A DNA stretch of 15,748 nucleotides, from positions 1 through 15,748 of the forward strand of contig JAHWYA010000004.1 of assembly GCA_020028115.1 (NCBI GenBank). The letters are read 5' to 3'. Source of the DNA: Anaeromyxobacter sp. Lineage in GTDB: Bacteria; Myxococcota; Myxococcia; Myxococcales; Anaeromyxobacteraceae. Of this stretch, positions 7,437-14,556 are shown piece by piece. The first letter of the stretch is position 1, and each line of letters opens with the position of its first letter. Made by a program: the position numbers and the translations under genes. The notes under the pieces were generated by a model. The model was not told the origin of the DNA and did no database searches. It worked only from the letters and a program-made list of their open reading frames with translations.

Positions 7437-9665
7437 CTACTGCGGGTAGTCGAGCGCCTCGGGGATCATCACCCGCGAGACCGCCTCGGCGGCGCGGTCC
7501 TTCGCGAGCATCGCGCCGGTGAGGCAGCCGTCGAGCTTCACCCGGAGCGTCCGGAAGTCGGTGATCCCCTTGCACGAGGCGCAGGGGCCCTCCTTGTCCG
7601 GGTGCTCGTCCGCCACGTCGAGCGCCTCCTTCGCGCAGCCGGAGAGGCCGGAGACGAGCCCCTCGAGGGCGTCGGCCTCGGTGGCGCTCCAGCAGGCGCG
7701 CCGCCCCTCCTCGTCCCAGGCCGGGTGGCGGTTGTAGCCGTGGACGAGCTCGGCGCAGATGCGCGCGACCTCGCCCGCCGCCCGCGCTGCCTGCACGTGG
7801 CAGAGGTCCGCGAAGAAGCGGGCGGTGCCGGGGAGCGCCTCGCCGAGCACCGCTCCGCCCTCCTCCGCGAGCCTCACGGTGTCGTGGATCTGCATGCGCG
7901 GGCCCATGAGCCAGGCGAGCGCGTCGGCGAGCTTGAAGGACACGCCCTGCCGCGGCGAGGAGAGGAGCTTCTCCCCGTCGGCGTCGGTCGCCCCCTCGAG
8001 GTGGCGGTAGGTCCAGAGCCAGAGCTCGTAGGCGGAGGCGAGGGCGCAGGCGCCGGTGCCGGGGTGGAGCGCGGCGACGTGGCGGAGCTCGCGGATCCAG
8101 GACTTCATGAGCGCCTGGAAGAGCGGTGACGTCATCGTCACAGAGATCTGCCGGCGCTGCACCGCCTCCGGGCCCTCGTAGGTCGCCTCGAGCTGCGCGT
8201 CCATCCACTTCTTGCCGAGGAAGCCGGGGCAGTCCTCGGTGATGCCGTAGCCGCCCATGAGCGACACCGCCTCGCGCATCACGGTCGCGCCGTGGCCGGT
8301 GTTCCAGAGCTTCGTCGCCGGGCAGAGGACGTTCGCCTGCGCGTCGAGGAGCGCGAAACGGACCGTCTCGTCGGCGCGCAGCTCGGCGATCCGCTTCTCC
8401 TCCTTCGCGCCGCGGGGGTGGGTCTCGAGCTCGAGCAGCTCGAGGGCCCGGGCCTCCACCATCTTCATCCACTTCATCTCGGCGCGGGCGCCGGTGATGC
8501 CCTGCTGCTTCAGGAGCTCGTCCTTCTTCCGCTCGATGGGGTCGAGCTCGTCGAAGAGCCGCGCGGTGCCGAAGCCGAGGGACACGGCGGCCTCGCCGGT
8601 CGCCCAGACCTCGACGAGCCGGTGGAGGGCGTCCTCGCGCTGCTGGATGCCGAGCTCGTAGCGGACCGTGCCGGGCGTGGCCTGCTCCGCGCCGCGGAAG
8701 CGCGAGCGCTGGTAGCGGATCACCGGCTCCACCGCGGAGAGGAGCTTCGCCGCGGTGATGATGCCGACCGTCACGCGGGTCCGCTTGAAGACCGCCTCGA
8801 TGACCGTCGAGTGGTCGAAGTTCGGGACGATGACGCCGTCCTTCACGGTGTAGCCGCCGACGATGCGCGACGCGGGGATGTCGAGGCTGAAGATCGGGTC
8901 GTTCGTCGACGAGAGCTGGTGGACGAGCTTCTTCGTCGGCGTGCCGCGGTCGAAGGTGCCGGGGTCGCCCTCCTCGAGGATGACCATGCAGCTCCCCTTG
9001 ATGCGGGGATCGCCCGAGTCCACCGCGGCGGTCACGAAGTTCGCGAAGCCCATGTTCGTGATGAAGCGGCCGCGCTTCTCGACGTGGAGGACGGGCTCCT
9101 CGCCGTCCTTCCACCGGGCGACGCGCACCTTGCCCGAGAGCATGCCGGTGTCGACGCCGACGTAGGGGATGGGCTCGGTGAGCGCGAACGCGGCGCGCCA
9201 GGGCTTGCGGTCCTCGCCGGGCTTGGGCGGCGTGGCGAGCGCCATGTACTTCGCGTTCTGCTCGGGCGTGCCCTTCTCGTGGATCGGCGAGAGCCCGAGG
9301 AACCCGGCGAGCGCGCCGGTCGCGGCGCCGCCGTCCACCCAGGCGAGCTCGAACGCCATGAGGGACAGCGCGAGGTTCTTCGGGCCGGCGATGAAGCCGC
9401 CCTGGTCCGGCTCCATGAACGCGGCGGTGATCCCGGCCGCGTCGTAGTGGGCGAGCAGCTCGTTCTTCTCGGCGCTCCAGCCGTGATCGTTCCAGCCGCC
9501 GCCCGCCGCGAGGCGCGCCACCGGCCCCCGGGCGACGGAGCGGGTCGACTGCACGAGCATCTGCAGGTCGTACCTCTCGGCGAACCTCCACATGATCTGG
9601 CGGACATCGTCCCCAGGGAGGGTCCGGAGGAGCTCCTTCATCGTCTCTGTCGCGGCGGTCGGCAT
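7437..9665 (-). CDS. Acyl-CoA dehydrogenase family protein with C-terminal extension
   Basis: This 742-aa flavoprotein is much longer than a classical acyl-CoA dehydrogenase (about 380-400 residues). The N-terminal and middle domains contain AAFALTEP (substrate/FAD region) and later KRTRVTVGIITAAKLLSA, the usual helical-domain start. The signature MGGYGITED lies at 470-478 and YEGPEAVQRR begins at 496, with Glu497 in the position of the medium-chain-type catalytic base. From about residue 520 there is an extra helical region of roughly 220 residues with several Cys, including C695-x2-C698, whose role I cannot name. The ATG at 9665 is chosen because GAGGGAG lies 4 bases upstream; an in-frame TTG at 9716 lacks this. 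It is the first gene of the operon with FixCX and ETF, so its electrons probably go straight to those partners. The acyl substrate cannot be told from sequence. Confidence 0.87.
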   Translation of the reverse strand: MPTAATETMKELLRTLPGDDVRQIMWRFAERYDLQMLVQSTRSVARGPVARLAAGGGWNDHGWSAEKNELLAHYDAAGITAAFMEPDQGGFIAGPKNLALSLMAFELAWVDGGAATGALAGFLGLSPIHEKGTPEQNAKYMALATPPKPGEDRKPWRAAFALTEPIPYVGVDTGMLSGKVRVARWKDGEEPVLHVEKRGRFITNMGFANFVTAAVDSGDPRIKGSCMVILEEGDPGTFDRGTPTKKLVHQLSSTNDPIFSLDIPASRIVGGYTVKDGVIVPNFDHSTVIEAVFKRTRVTVGIITAAKLLSAVEPVIRYQRSRFRGAEQATPGTVRYELGIQQREDALHRLVEVWATGEAAVSLGFGTARLFDELDPIERKKDELLKQQGITGARAEMKWMKMVEARALELLELETHPRGAKEEKRIAELRADETVRFALLDAQANVLCPATKLWNTGHGATVMREAVSLMGGYGITEDCPGFLGKKWMDAQLEATYEGPEAVQRRQISVTMTSPLFQALMKSWIRELRHVAALHPGTGACALASAYELWLWTYRHLEGATDADGEKLLSSPRQGVSFKLADALAWLMGPRMQIHDTVRLAEEGGAVLGEALPGTARFFADLCHVQAARAAGEVARICAELVHGYNRHPAWDEEGRRACWSATEADALEGLVSGLSGCAKEALDVADEHPDKEGPCASCKGITDFRTLRVKLDGCLTGAMLAKDRAAEAVSRVMIPEALDYPQ

Positions 9666-9790
9666 GTCACTCCCTCGAAGCTGCGCCGGAGGGCGCGGCG
9701 GTCTTGAGGACGGCAACCCCTGGAGAATTGCCTCAGGGACGCGAACGGTAGCAGGAGGCGCGCGCGGAGCAAACTAGCCCCGCGTCAATC

Positions 9791-9807
9791 CGTCGTGCGA
9801 CACGACG
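9791..9807. promoter_or_regulatory. Hairpin in the leader region of the acyl-CoA dehydrogenase operon
   Basis: CGTCGTG and CACGACG form a perfect 7-bp stem with a 3-base loop, about 55 bases after the xthA stop and 126 bases before the dehydrogenase ATG. It may end xthA transcription (no T-run) or act as an operator for the operon. In the same 196-base gap, ACCCC (9829-9833) and GGGGT (9840-9844) make a second weak inverted repeat, and the minus strand carries a TTGACG at 9788-9783 without a convincing -10 at proper spacing. The operon promoter must be somewhere here, but I cannot place it. Confidence 0.3.
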
Positions 9808-9861
9808 CCGCGCCCCTCGAGGTAGTCGACCCCTATTCGGGGGTACTCGGCGTGGTACGCG

Positions 9862-10611
9862 CTACGTGCCGAACTCGGCGACGACGGGTGCGTGATCGCT
9901 CGTGCCGAAGTCGGCGAGCACCGCGCAGCGCGTGAGGCGCGCGGCGAGGGGCGCCGACGCGAGCACGTAATCGATCCGCCAGCCGATGTTCCGCTGGCGC
10001 AGGTTCCGCCACGGCGCCCAGTAGGTGAAGAGCCCGTCGTTGTCGGGATCGGCGGCGCGGCCCAGATCGACGAGGCCGTGGCCGACGAGGGCCTCGAGGA
10101 GCGCGCGCTCGTCGGGCCGCTGGCCGATCGCGCCGACCTTGCGCTCCTTCGGGTGGACGTCGCGGTCGGTGCGCGCGACGTTGAGGTCGCCGGCGACGAC
10201 GAGCGTCCGCCCGGCCGCCGAGACCTCGGCGGCCCAGCGCTCCATCGCGGCGAGGAAGCGGAGCTTCGCCGCGTAGTCCTTCCCGCCGTTCGGGACGTAG
10301 ACCGAGGCGATCGTCGCGCCCGGCACGTCGACCGTGGCGATCCGCGTCTCCATGTCGAACGGCGGGTGGACGAACGCGGGCGCGACGACCGCGAGGTCGC
10401 GGCGCACGTGCAGCCCGACGCCCGAGTAGGCCGTCTCACCGTGCCACAGGCAGAAGTAGCCCTCGAGCTCGCACAGCGAGGCGGGGACGCGCGCCGGCGG
10501 CGCCTTGATCTCCTGGAGGCACAGGACGTCCGGCCGCTCGCGCTCGACGAGCTCGAGCACCTGCGCCTCGCGCGCGCGGATCCCGTTGACGTTCCAGGTG
10601 GCGAGCTTCAT
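9862..10611 (-). CDS. xthA: Exodeoxyribonuclease III (AP endonuclease)
   Basis: The 249-aa product is a full-length member of the ExoIII branch of the endonuclease/exonuclease/phosphatase fold, which cuts at abasic sites and removes 3' blocking groups in base excision repair. Visible active-site motifs are WNVNGIRA (Asn7), LQEIK (Glu34, the metal ligand), VYVPNGG (Tyr105, Asn108), GDLN (Asp142, Asn144), the WRIDYVLAS segment and SDHAP near the C terminus (Asp239, His240). All catalytic positions of the family are present, so activity is expected. The ATG at 10611 gives the exact family N terminus (MKLATWNVNG), with GAGAGGGAC about 8-10 bases upstream. The gene is divergent from the regulatory operon at 10756 and transcribed toward, but probably separately from, the dehydrogenase operon. 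Confidence 0.95.
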   Translation of the reverse strand: MKLATWNVNGIRAREAQVLELVERERPDVLCLQEIKAPPARVPASLCELEGYFCLWHGETAYSGVGLHVRRDLAVVAPAFVHPPFDMETRIATVDVPGATIASVYVPNGGKDYAAKLRFLAAMERWAAEVSAAGRTLVVAGDLNVARTDRDVHPKERKVGAIGQRPDERALLEALVGHGLVDLGRAADPDNDGLFTYWAPWRNLRQRNIGWRIDYVLASAPLAARLTRCAVLADFGTSDHAPVVAEFGT

Positions 10612-10681
10612 GTGTGCGTCCCTCTCGCGTTGTGTAAGCGCTCGCCTGCCGGGCGCACACACCATCTCGGCGGCCGATCGC

Positions 10682-10710
10682 TCCGAACTGGACGTGTCGC
10701 GTACTAGAAT
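10682..10710 (+). promoter_or_regulatory. Putative promoter of the partner-switch operon
   Basis: A TAGAAT hexamer (10705-10710) is a good -10 element in an otherwise GC-rich 144-base divergent gap. The -35 at 17-base spacing (10682-10687, TCCGAA) is poor, so it may need an activator or alternative sigma factor. A start near 10717 would give a leader of about 40 bases before the first gene. Confidence 0.35.
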
Positions 10711-10755
10711 CGCGGTACAGGGACCACGGCACCCGGCAGGGAGCGGAGATACGGC

Positions 10756-11280
10756 GTGGTGAGCGGACAGGACCCAGGGACGCAGGAGGCTCCGGGGCTG
10801 GACCTGCGGGTCCGGCCGGTCTGGGACGCCGTCAAGGCGGCGTGGGAGCCGTGCCGGTCGGCGTTCGCGTCGAGCGGGCTCGACGCGGACGAGGCCTACC
10901 AGCTCGCGATGGTCGCGCAGGAGCTGCTCGAGAACGCCGTGAAGTACGGCGCGTTCCGCACCGGCGAGGAGATCACGCTCGCCCTTCACGTCGGACAGCG
11001 CGAGGCGACGATCGAGGTCCGCAGCCGCGTCGGCGTCGACGACGCGCACCTCCGCCGCTTCGACCTCGCGGTCCAGTGGATCCGCGGGTTCCAGGATCCC
11101 TTCGAGGCCTACGTCGAGCGGCTGAAGGTCGTCTCGGCGCGCCCGTACGCGGCCGGGGAGAGCGGGCTCGGGCTCACACGCATCGCGTACGAGGGGCGGT
11201 GCGCGATCGACTTCTTCGTGGACGAAGGAAACGTGCTCGCCGTGTCGGCGGTGTACCGGCGGGACCGGGAGGACGCATGA
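10756..11280 (+). CDS. GHKL ATPase/serine kinase of partner-switch type (SiaB- or anti-sigma-like)
   Basis: The 174-aa protein is the size of RsbW/SpoIIAB/SiaB-type kinases. It has an N-box QELLENAVKYG (55-65, with Glu56, Asn60 and Lys63) and a later glycine box GESGLGLTRI (134-143). The classical D-x-G-x-G box between them is not present; the region instead reads as helices rich in acidic and aromatic residues (QDPFEAYVERLK), a layout that to me resembles the SiaB family more than RsbW. Such kinases phosphorylate a small STAS or SiaC-like partner on Ser/Thr. The start is one of two tandem GTG codons (10756, 10759); GGAG at 10745-10748 lies 7 bases before the first. The gene overlaps the next by 4 bases (ATGA), where that partner is encoded. 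The fold is secure, the precise subfamily and kinase activity are inferred. Confidence 0.78.
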   Translation: MVSGQDPGTQEAPGLDLRVRPVWDAVKAAWEPCRSAFASSGLDADEAYQLAMVAQELLENAVKYGAFRTGEEITLALHVGQREATIEVRSRVGVDDAHLRRFDLAVQWIRGFQDPFEAYVERLKVVSARPYAAGESGLGLTRIAYEGRCAIDFFVDEGNVLAVSAVYRRDREDA

Positions 11281-11651
11281 GCGTCGTCGTGAAGCGGTGG
11301 GTGGAGGGCGAGCTCGCGCTCGAGCTCACGCGGGCCGAGGGGCTCCTGCGGCTCGCGTGGCGCGGGCGGAGCGCGGACCGCGAGCCGGGGCGCTTCCTCG
11401 TGCCGGTGCTCGGCGAGGCGCTCGCGCTCGCGAAGGCCGAGAAGCTCCCGCTCGCGCTCGACTTCACCGAGCTGGAGTACATGAACTCGTCCACGTTCAC
11501 CCCCGTCGTGAAGGCGCTCGACGAGTCGCGGCGGCTCTCCGTGCCGCTCGTGCTCGAGTACGCCCTCGCGCGCAAGTGGCAGGCCCTCTCCTTCAGCGCG
11601 CTGCGAACGTTCGAGACCCTGGATGGCCGGATCAAGGTCCGCGGCAAGTGA
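11277..11651 (+). CDS. STAS/SiaC-like antagonist protein
   Basis: This 124-aa protein has the core of a phosphorylatable partner-switch protein: LDFTELEYMNSSTFTPVV, with Asp62 in the strand and Ser71, Ser72 and Thr73 after Asn70. In SiaC-type proteins the equivalent stretch is YFNTSSSK, and in SpoIIAA-type STAS proteins it is D-S-S/x-G; here it is intermediate between the two. The preceding region (GRS, then FLVPVLGEALALAKAE) also parallels the SiaC layout of a short sheet followed by a helix. Expected role: unphosphorylated form binds or activates a target, and phosphorylation by the upstream-encoded kinase releases it. The ATG overlaps the kinase TGA by 4 bases, so the two are translated together. 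Family assignment is from pattern only; the phosphorylated residue is not proven. Confidence 0.72.
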   Translation: MSVVVKRWVEGELALELTRAEGLLRLAWRGRSADREPGRFLVPVLGEALALAKAEKLPLALDFTELEYMNSSTFTPVVKALDESRRLSVPLVLEYALARKWQALSFSALRTFETLDGRIKVRGK

Positions 11652-13035
11652 GCTCGTCTCCGCTGCGGAGCCGCGGCGGACCGGGACGGTCGACCACGAG
11701 GGACGGACCCTCGCGGTGACGCTCGCCTGCGCGAGCCGGCTCGCCCTCGAGGCCGACCTCGGCGCGGAGCGGGTCGCGGACGGGACCGAGTTCGCGCACC
11801 TCGAGGTGGCGCTCGACGGCGGGCCGGTCCGGCTCGGACGGTGCCGCTTCCTCGCCGCGCCGGGCAGCCGCGGCGCCCGCGGCCGGCTCGTGTTCCTCGA
11901 CGCGCTCCACGACTGCCACGCGATCGTGCACGACGGCCGCGTCGCCGACCTCCACGGCGCGTTCCGGAACCTGCCCCTCGTGCTGCAGCAGCGCGAGCGC
12001 ATCCGCCCCGAGTTCGAGCGGTGGGTCGCGGGGCTCGTCTATGACCTGTCCGTGTGGCGCCGCGTGCTCGACGACCAGGACCGGCTCCTGGAGGAGGAGC
12101 CGCTCGAGGTGGCCGCGGCCGCGATGGACGCCCTCCTCGCGGCGGAGGGTCCCGGGTTCCTCTCCTTCCTCGACGGGAAGGACCGCGAGCTCGACGCCCT
12201 CGTGAGGGGCTTCGGCCGCGAGGAGCACGAGCGGCACGGCTTCTACCTGCGCAGGATGGCCTGGCCGTTCATCCTCTCCTCCGAGATCCACCGGCGCACG
12301 AACATGAAGCCCCGGGGCTACGCCGGCGACGCCGAGATGATGCGGCTCCTCTACGAGGCGCGGGCCGAGGGGCGCGGCGCGTTCGGCCGGCTCCTCCACT
12401 CGCACGCCGTGCAGAAGCCCGGCGCGGAGGCGGTGCGGGCCCGGCGGGCGCTCGTCGCGGCCGAGCTCCACGCCCTCGACGCCGCCCTGGGCCGCCCCGC
12501 GCCGTTCCGGTTCCTCTCCGTCGCGTGCGGGCCCGCGTTCGAGCTCCGCGACACGTACCGGACGCGCGACGACGCCCGCCGGCTCGAGGCAACCCTGCTC
12601 GACCAGGACCCGCAGGCGCTCGAGGCGGCGCGGGCCGCCGTCGAGAAGGTGGAGGCGGCGCACGGGCCGATCCGCGCGGTGACGCTGGCCGAGTCGGTCC
12701 GCACGATGCTCCGGGACCGCGGGCTGCGCGACCGCCTCGGCCGGTTCCACCTCGTCTACTCGATGGGGCTCTTCGACTACCTGACGCCGCCGGTCGCGAA
12801 GGCGGTGCTCGCGCGCCTCGTGGACCTGCTCGAGCCCGGCGGCGCCGTGCTCGTCGGGAACTTCCACGCGTCGCAGCCGAGCAAGGTGTACATGGACTAC
12901 TGGATGGACTGGCCGCTGTACTACCGGACGGAGGAGAGCCTCCTCGCGCTCGCGGAGGGGCTCCCGGCGCACGCGAGCCTCGGGTTCGACCCCACCCGCT
13001 GCCAGATGTTCCTGCGCCTCGAGCGCGGGCGCTGA
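11623..13035 (+). CDS. Class I SAM-dependent methyltransferase, PhcB-like, with N-terminal PilZ-like region
   Basis: The 470-aa product ends in a Rossmann methyltransferase domain: motif I FRFLSVACGPAFEL (Ala301, Cys302, Gly303, Pro304), an acidic loop LLDQDP, and motif IV FHLVYSMGLFDYL. Before it lies MKPRGYAGDAEMM (228-240), a signature I associate with proteins annotated as PhcB-like 3-hydroxypalmitate methyl ester synthases; this is recollection, not a search. Residues 20-115 look like a PilZ-type beta-barrel (VADGTEFAHLEV, GRLVFLD), but the R-x3-R and D/N-x-S-x2-G c-di-GMP motifs are not seen. Substrate candidates are a fatty acid or another carboxylate; unknown. The ATG at 11623 overlaps the previous gene by 29 bases and lacks a good Shine-Dalgarno; GTG at 11716 is an alternative but would remove the first PilZ-like strand. 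Context suggests regulation by the neighbouring partner switch. Confidence 0.75.
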   Translation: MAGSRSAASELVSAAEPRRTGTVDHEGRTLAVTLACASRLALEADLGAERVADGTEFAHLEVALDGGPVRLGRCRFLAAPGSRGARGRLVFLDALHDCHAIVHDGRVADLHGAFRNLPLVLQQRERIRPEFERWVAGLVYDLSVWRRVLDDQDRLLEEEPLEVAAAAMDALLAAEGPGFLSFLDGKDRELDALVRGFGREEHERHGFYLRRMAWPFILSSEIHRRTNMKPRGYAGDAEMMRLLYEARAEGRGAFGRLLHSHAVQKPGAEAVRARRALVAAELHALDAALGRPAPFRFLSVACGPAFELRDTYRTRDDARRLEATLLDQDPQALEAARAAVEKVEAAHGPIRAVTLAESVRTMLRDRGLRDRLGRFHLVYSMGLFDYLTPPVAKAVLARLVDLLEPGGAVLVGNFHASQPSKVYMDYWMDWPLYYRTEESLLALAEGLPAHASLGFDPTRCQMFLRLERGR

Positions 13036-13041
13036 CGCTCC

Positions 13042-14487
13042 ATGGACCCGACGCGGCGACAGCCGGTCCTGACCGGTGAGCTCCGGGAGGCCTTCGCGGC
13101 CTACCGGCGCGAGCTCGTCCACTCCTGGTCGCAGACGCTGTCGGTCCTCGGGTTCTCGCTCAACGCGCTGTTCCTCCTGCTCGACCTGTTCGTCGTCCCG
13201 CGCGGCGTCATCGTGCGGTTCGCCGTGTACCGCGCGGTGGTCACGGGCGCCATGCTCGTGCAGTACTTCGTGCTGCGGCGGACGCGCCCGTCGCGCTGGT
13301 CGATCGTGCCCGGCTACCTCGCGAGCGCGATGTTCGCGCTCATGATCTCCCGGATGACGGTGGATCTCGGCGGGTTCGAGTCGCACTACTACGCCGGGCT
13401 GAACCTCGTGATCGTCGGCGTGGACGTGCTCCTCCCGTGGCGGCCCATCCACTCGCTCGTGAACGGCGTCATGGTCATCGGGACCTACGTCGCGACGAAC
13501 GCCCTGCTCGGCGGCCCGTTCGCCCCGGGGACGCTCGTCTCGAACCTCTACTTCATGGGGTCGACGGTGGTGATCGCGGTCGCGATCAGCCAGGTGCGCC
13601 ACCGGCTCATCGCGAACGAGTACGCGCTGCGCGCGGAGCTCGTCCAGGCGAACGCGGAGCTCGATCGCTCCCGCGCCCAGCTCCAGCAGGCGCGCGACGC
13701 GCTCTGGGGCGAGATGGAGGTCGCGAAGCGGATCCAGACGTCGCTCCTCCCGGACAACCGGCGCGTCGGAGGCTACGACGTCGCGGCGCGGATGCTCCCC
13801 GCCGCGGAGGTGGGCGGCGACTACTACGACATCATCCAGGCGGGCGAGGGGAGGGACTGGATCGCGATCGGCGACGTCTCGGGGCACGGCGTCGAGTCGG
13901 GGCTCGTCATGATGATGACGCAGACGAGCATCACCTCCGTCGTCCACGAGAACCCGCAGCTCGGGCCCGCCGACGTCTTCAACGCGGTGAACGACGTCCT
14001 CCTCGAGAACATCTCGCGGCTCCGCGCGTCCCGCTACATGACGCTCAACGTGGTCCGGCTCGGCGACGGCGGGCTCACCCTCGCCGGCAAGCACCAGGAC
14101 GTGCTCGTGTGGCGCCGCGCCTCGCGCCGCGTCGAGACGGTCACGAACGAGGGGTGCTGGATCGGCGTCGTGGAGGATACCCGCGGGCGGGTCGCGGACC
14201 AGATCGTGCCGATGGAGGAGGGCGACGTCGCGCTGTTCTTCACCGACGGCGCCACCGAGGCGGCGAACGCGCAGGGCGAGATGTTCGGCGAGGAGCGGCT
14301 CGCGGCGGCCCTCGCGGAGGTCGCGGAGCGGCCGCTCGACGAGGCGCTCGAGGTGCTGTTCGCGCGCGTCGCGGAGTTCCGCGCGGGGCAGGACGACGAC
14401 GTCACGATGATGCTCGTGCGGCGCGCGGCGGAGCCCGCGTCGGCGCGGCTCGGCGCGCCCGCCGCGGCGGGGGCCGTCGCGCACTGA
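13042..14487 (+). CDS. Membrane-anchored SpoIIE-type PP2C serine phosphatase
   Basis: The 481-aa protein has six hydrophobic segments (about 32-51, 57-78, 87-104, 117-134, 136-156, 166-186), a coiled-coil linker (about 188-228) and a C-terminal PPM/SpoIIE catalytic domain. Metal-ligand motifs are all visible: VGGDYYD with Asp260, GDVSGHG with Asp278, FFTDGATEA with Asp402 and GQDDDVTMM with Asp451-453. The outer loop between helices 3 and 4 (GGFESHYYAGLN) is distinctive and could sense a signal. Its expected substrate is the phosphorylated STAS/SiaC-like protein two genes upstream, completing the switch. It plays the role that SiaA or RsbU plays elsewhere, with a polytopic sensor instead of HAMP or a Rsb-binding domain. 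The ATG at 13042 lies 6 bases past the methyltransferase stop. The call is strong; the signal is unknown. Confidence 0.9.
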   Translation: MDPTRRQPVLTGELREAFAAYRRELVHSWSQTLSVLGFSLNALFLLLDLFVVPRGVIVRFAVYRAVVTGAMLVQYFVLRRTRPSRWSIVPGYLASAMFALMISRMTVDLGGFESHYYAGLNLVIVGVDVLLPWRPIHSLVNGVMVIGTYVATNALLGGPFAPGTLVSNLYFMGSTVVIAVAISQVRHRLIANEYALRAELVQANAELDRSRAQLQQARDALWGEMEVAKRIQTSLLPDNRRVGGYDVAARMLPAAEVGGDYYDIIQAGEGRDWIAIGDVSGHGVESGLVMMMTQTSITSVVHENPQLGPADVFNAVNDVLLENISRLRASRYMTLNVVRLGDGGLTLAGKHQDVLVWRRASRRVETVTNEGCWIGVVEDTRGRVADQIVPMEEGDVALFFTDGATEAANAQGEMFGEERLAAALAEVAERPLDEALEVLFARVAEFRAGQDDDVTMMLVRRAAEPASARLGAPAAAGAVAH

Positions 14488-14515
14488 CGGATGTCCGACG
14501 CGCGTGCGGATTTGC

Positions 14516-14551
14516 GGGCCTCCGGTTAGACTCGCCACCTCCCGGAGGCCC
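14516..14551 (+). promoter_or_regulatory. Perfect 10-bp inverted repeat enclosing the Shine-Dalgarno of the small secreted protein gene
   Basis: GGGCCTCCGG (14516-14525) and CCGGAGGCCC (14542-14551) are exact complements separated by 16 bases. The GGAGG at 14544-14548 is the ribosome binding site for the ATG at 14557 (8-base spacing), so the stem would hide it whenever the transcript begins upstream of 14516, for example by read-through from the phosphatase gene. A TAGACT at 14527-14532 in the loop could be a -10 element; a transcript starting just after it would lack the left arm and be freely translated. No T-run follows, so an intrinsic terminator is unlikely. Confidence 0.5.
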
Positions 14552-14556
14552 TCGCC

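Noticed and set aside
5595..8129. Plus-strand open frame of about 840 codons opposite the FixC-like and dehydrogenase genes
   Set aside because: Antisense shadow with biased composition; the minus-strand frames contain clear catalytic motifs.
4765..9591. Continuous minus-strand open frame of about 1600 codons ending in etfB
   Set aside because: Only the last 268 codons are ETF beta. The rest is Arg-rich out-of-frame reading of the FixC-like and dehydrogenase genes, a known effect of very high GC; a good Shine-Dalgarno sits just before the etfB ATG.
8292..9707. Plus-strand open frame of about 470 codons opposite the dehydrogenase
   Set aside because: Same shadow effect; no recognisable domain or ribosome binding site.
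9829..9844. ACCCC/GGGGT inverted repeat as xthA terminator
   Set aside because: Only 5 bp and no T-run; too weak for a separate feature.
10756..14487. Classical anti-sigma/sigma-B-type stress cassette
   Set aside because: No sigma factor gene is in the window and the kinase lacks the standard D-x-G-x-G box; left as one alternative if a sigma gene lies elsewhere.
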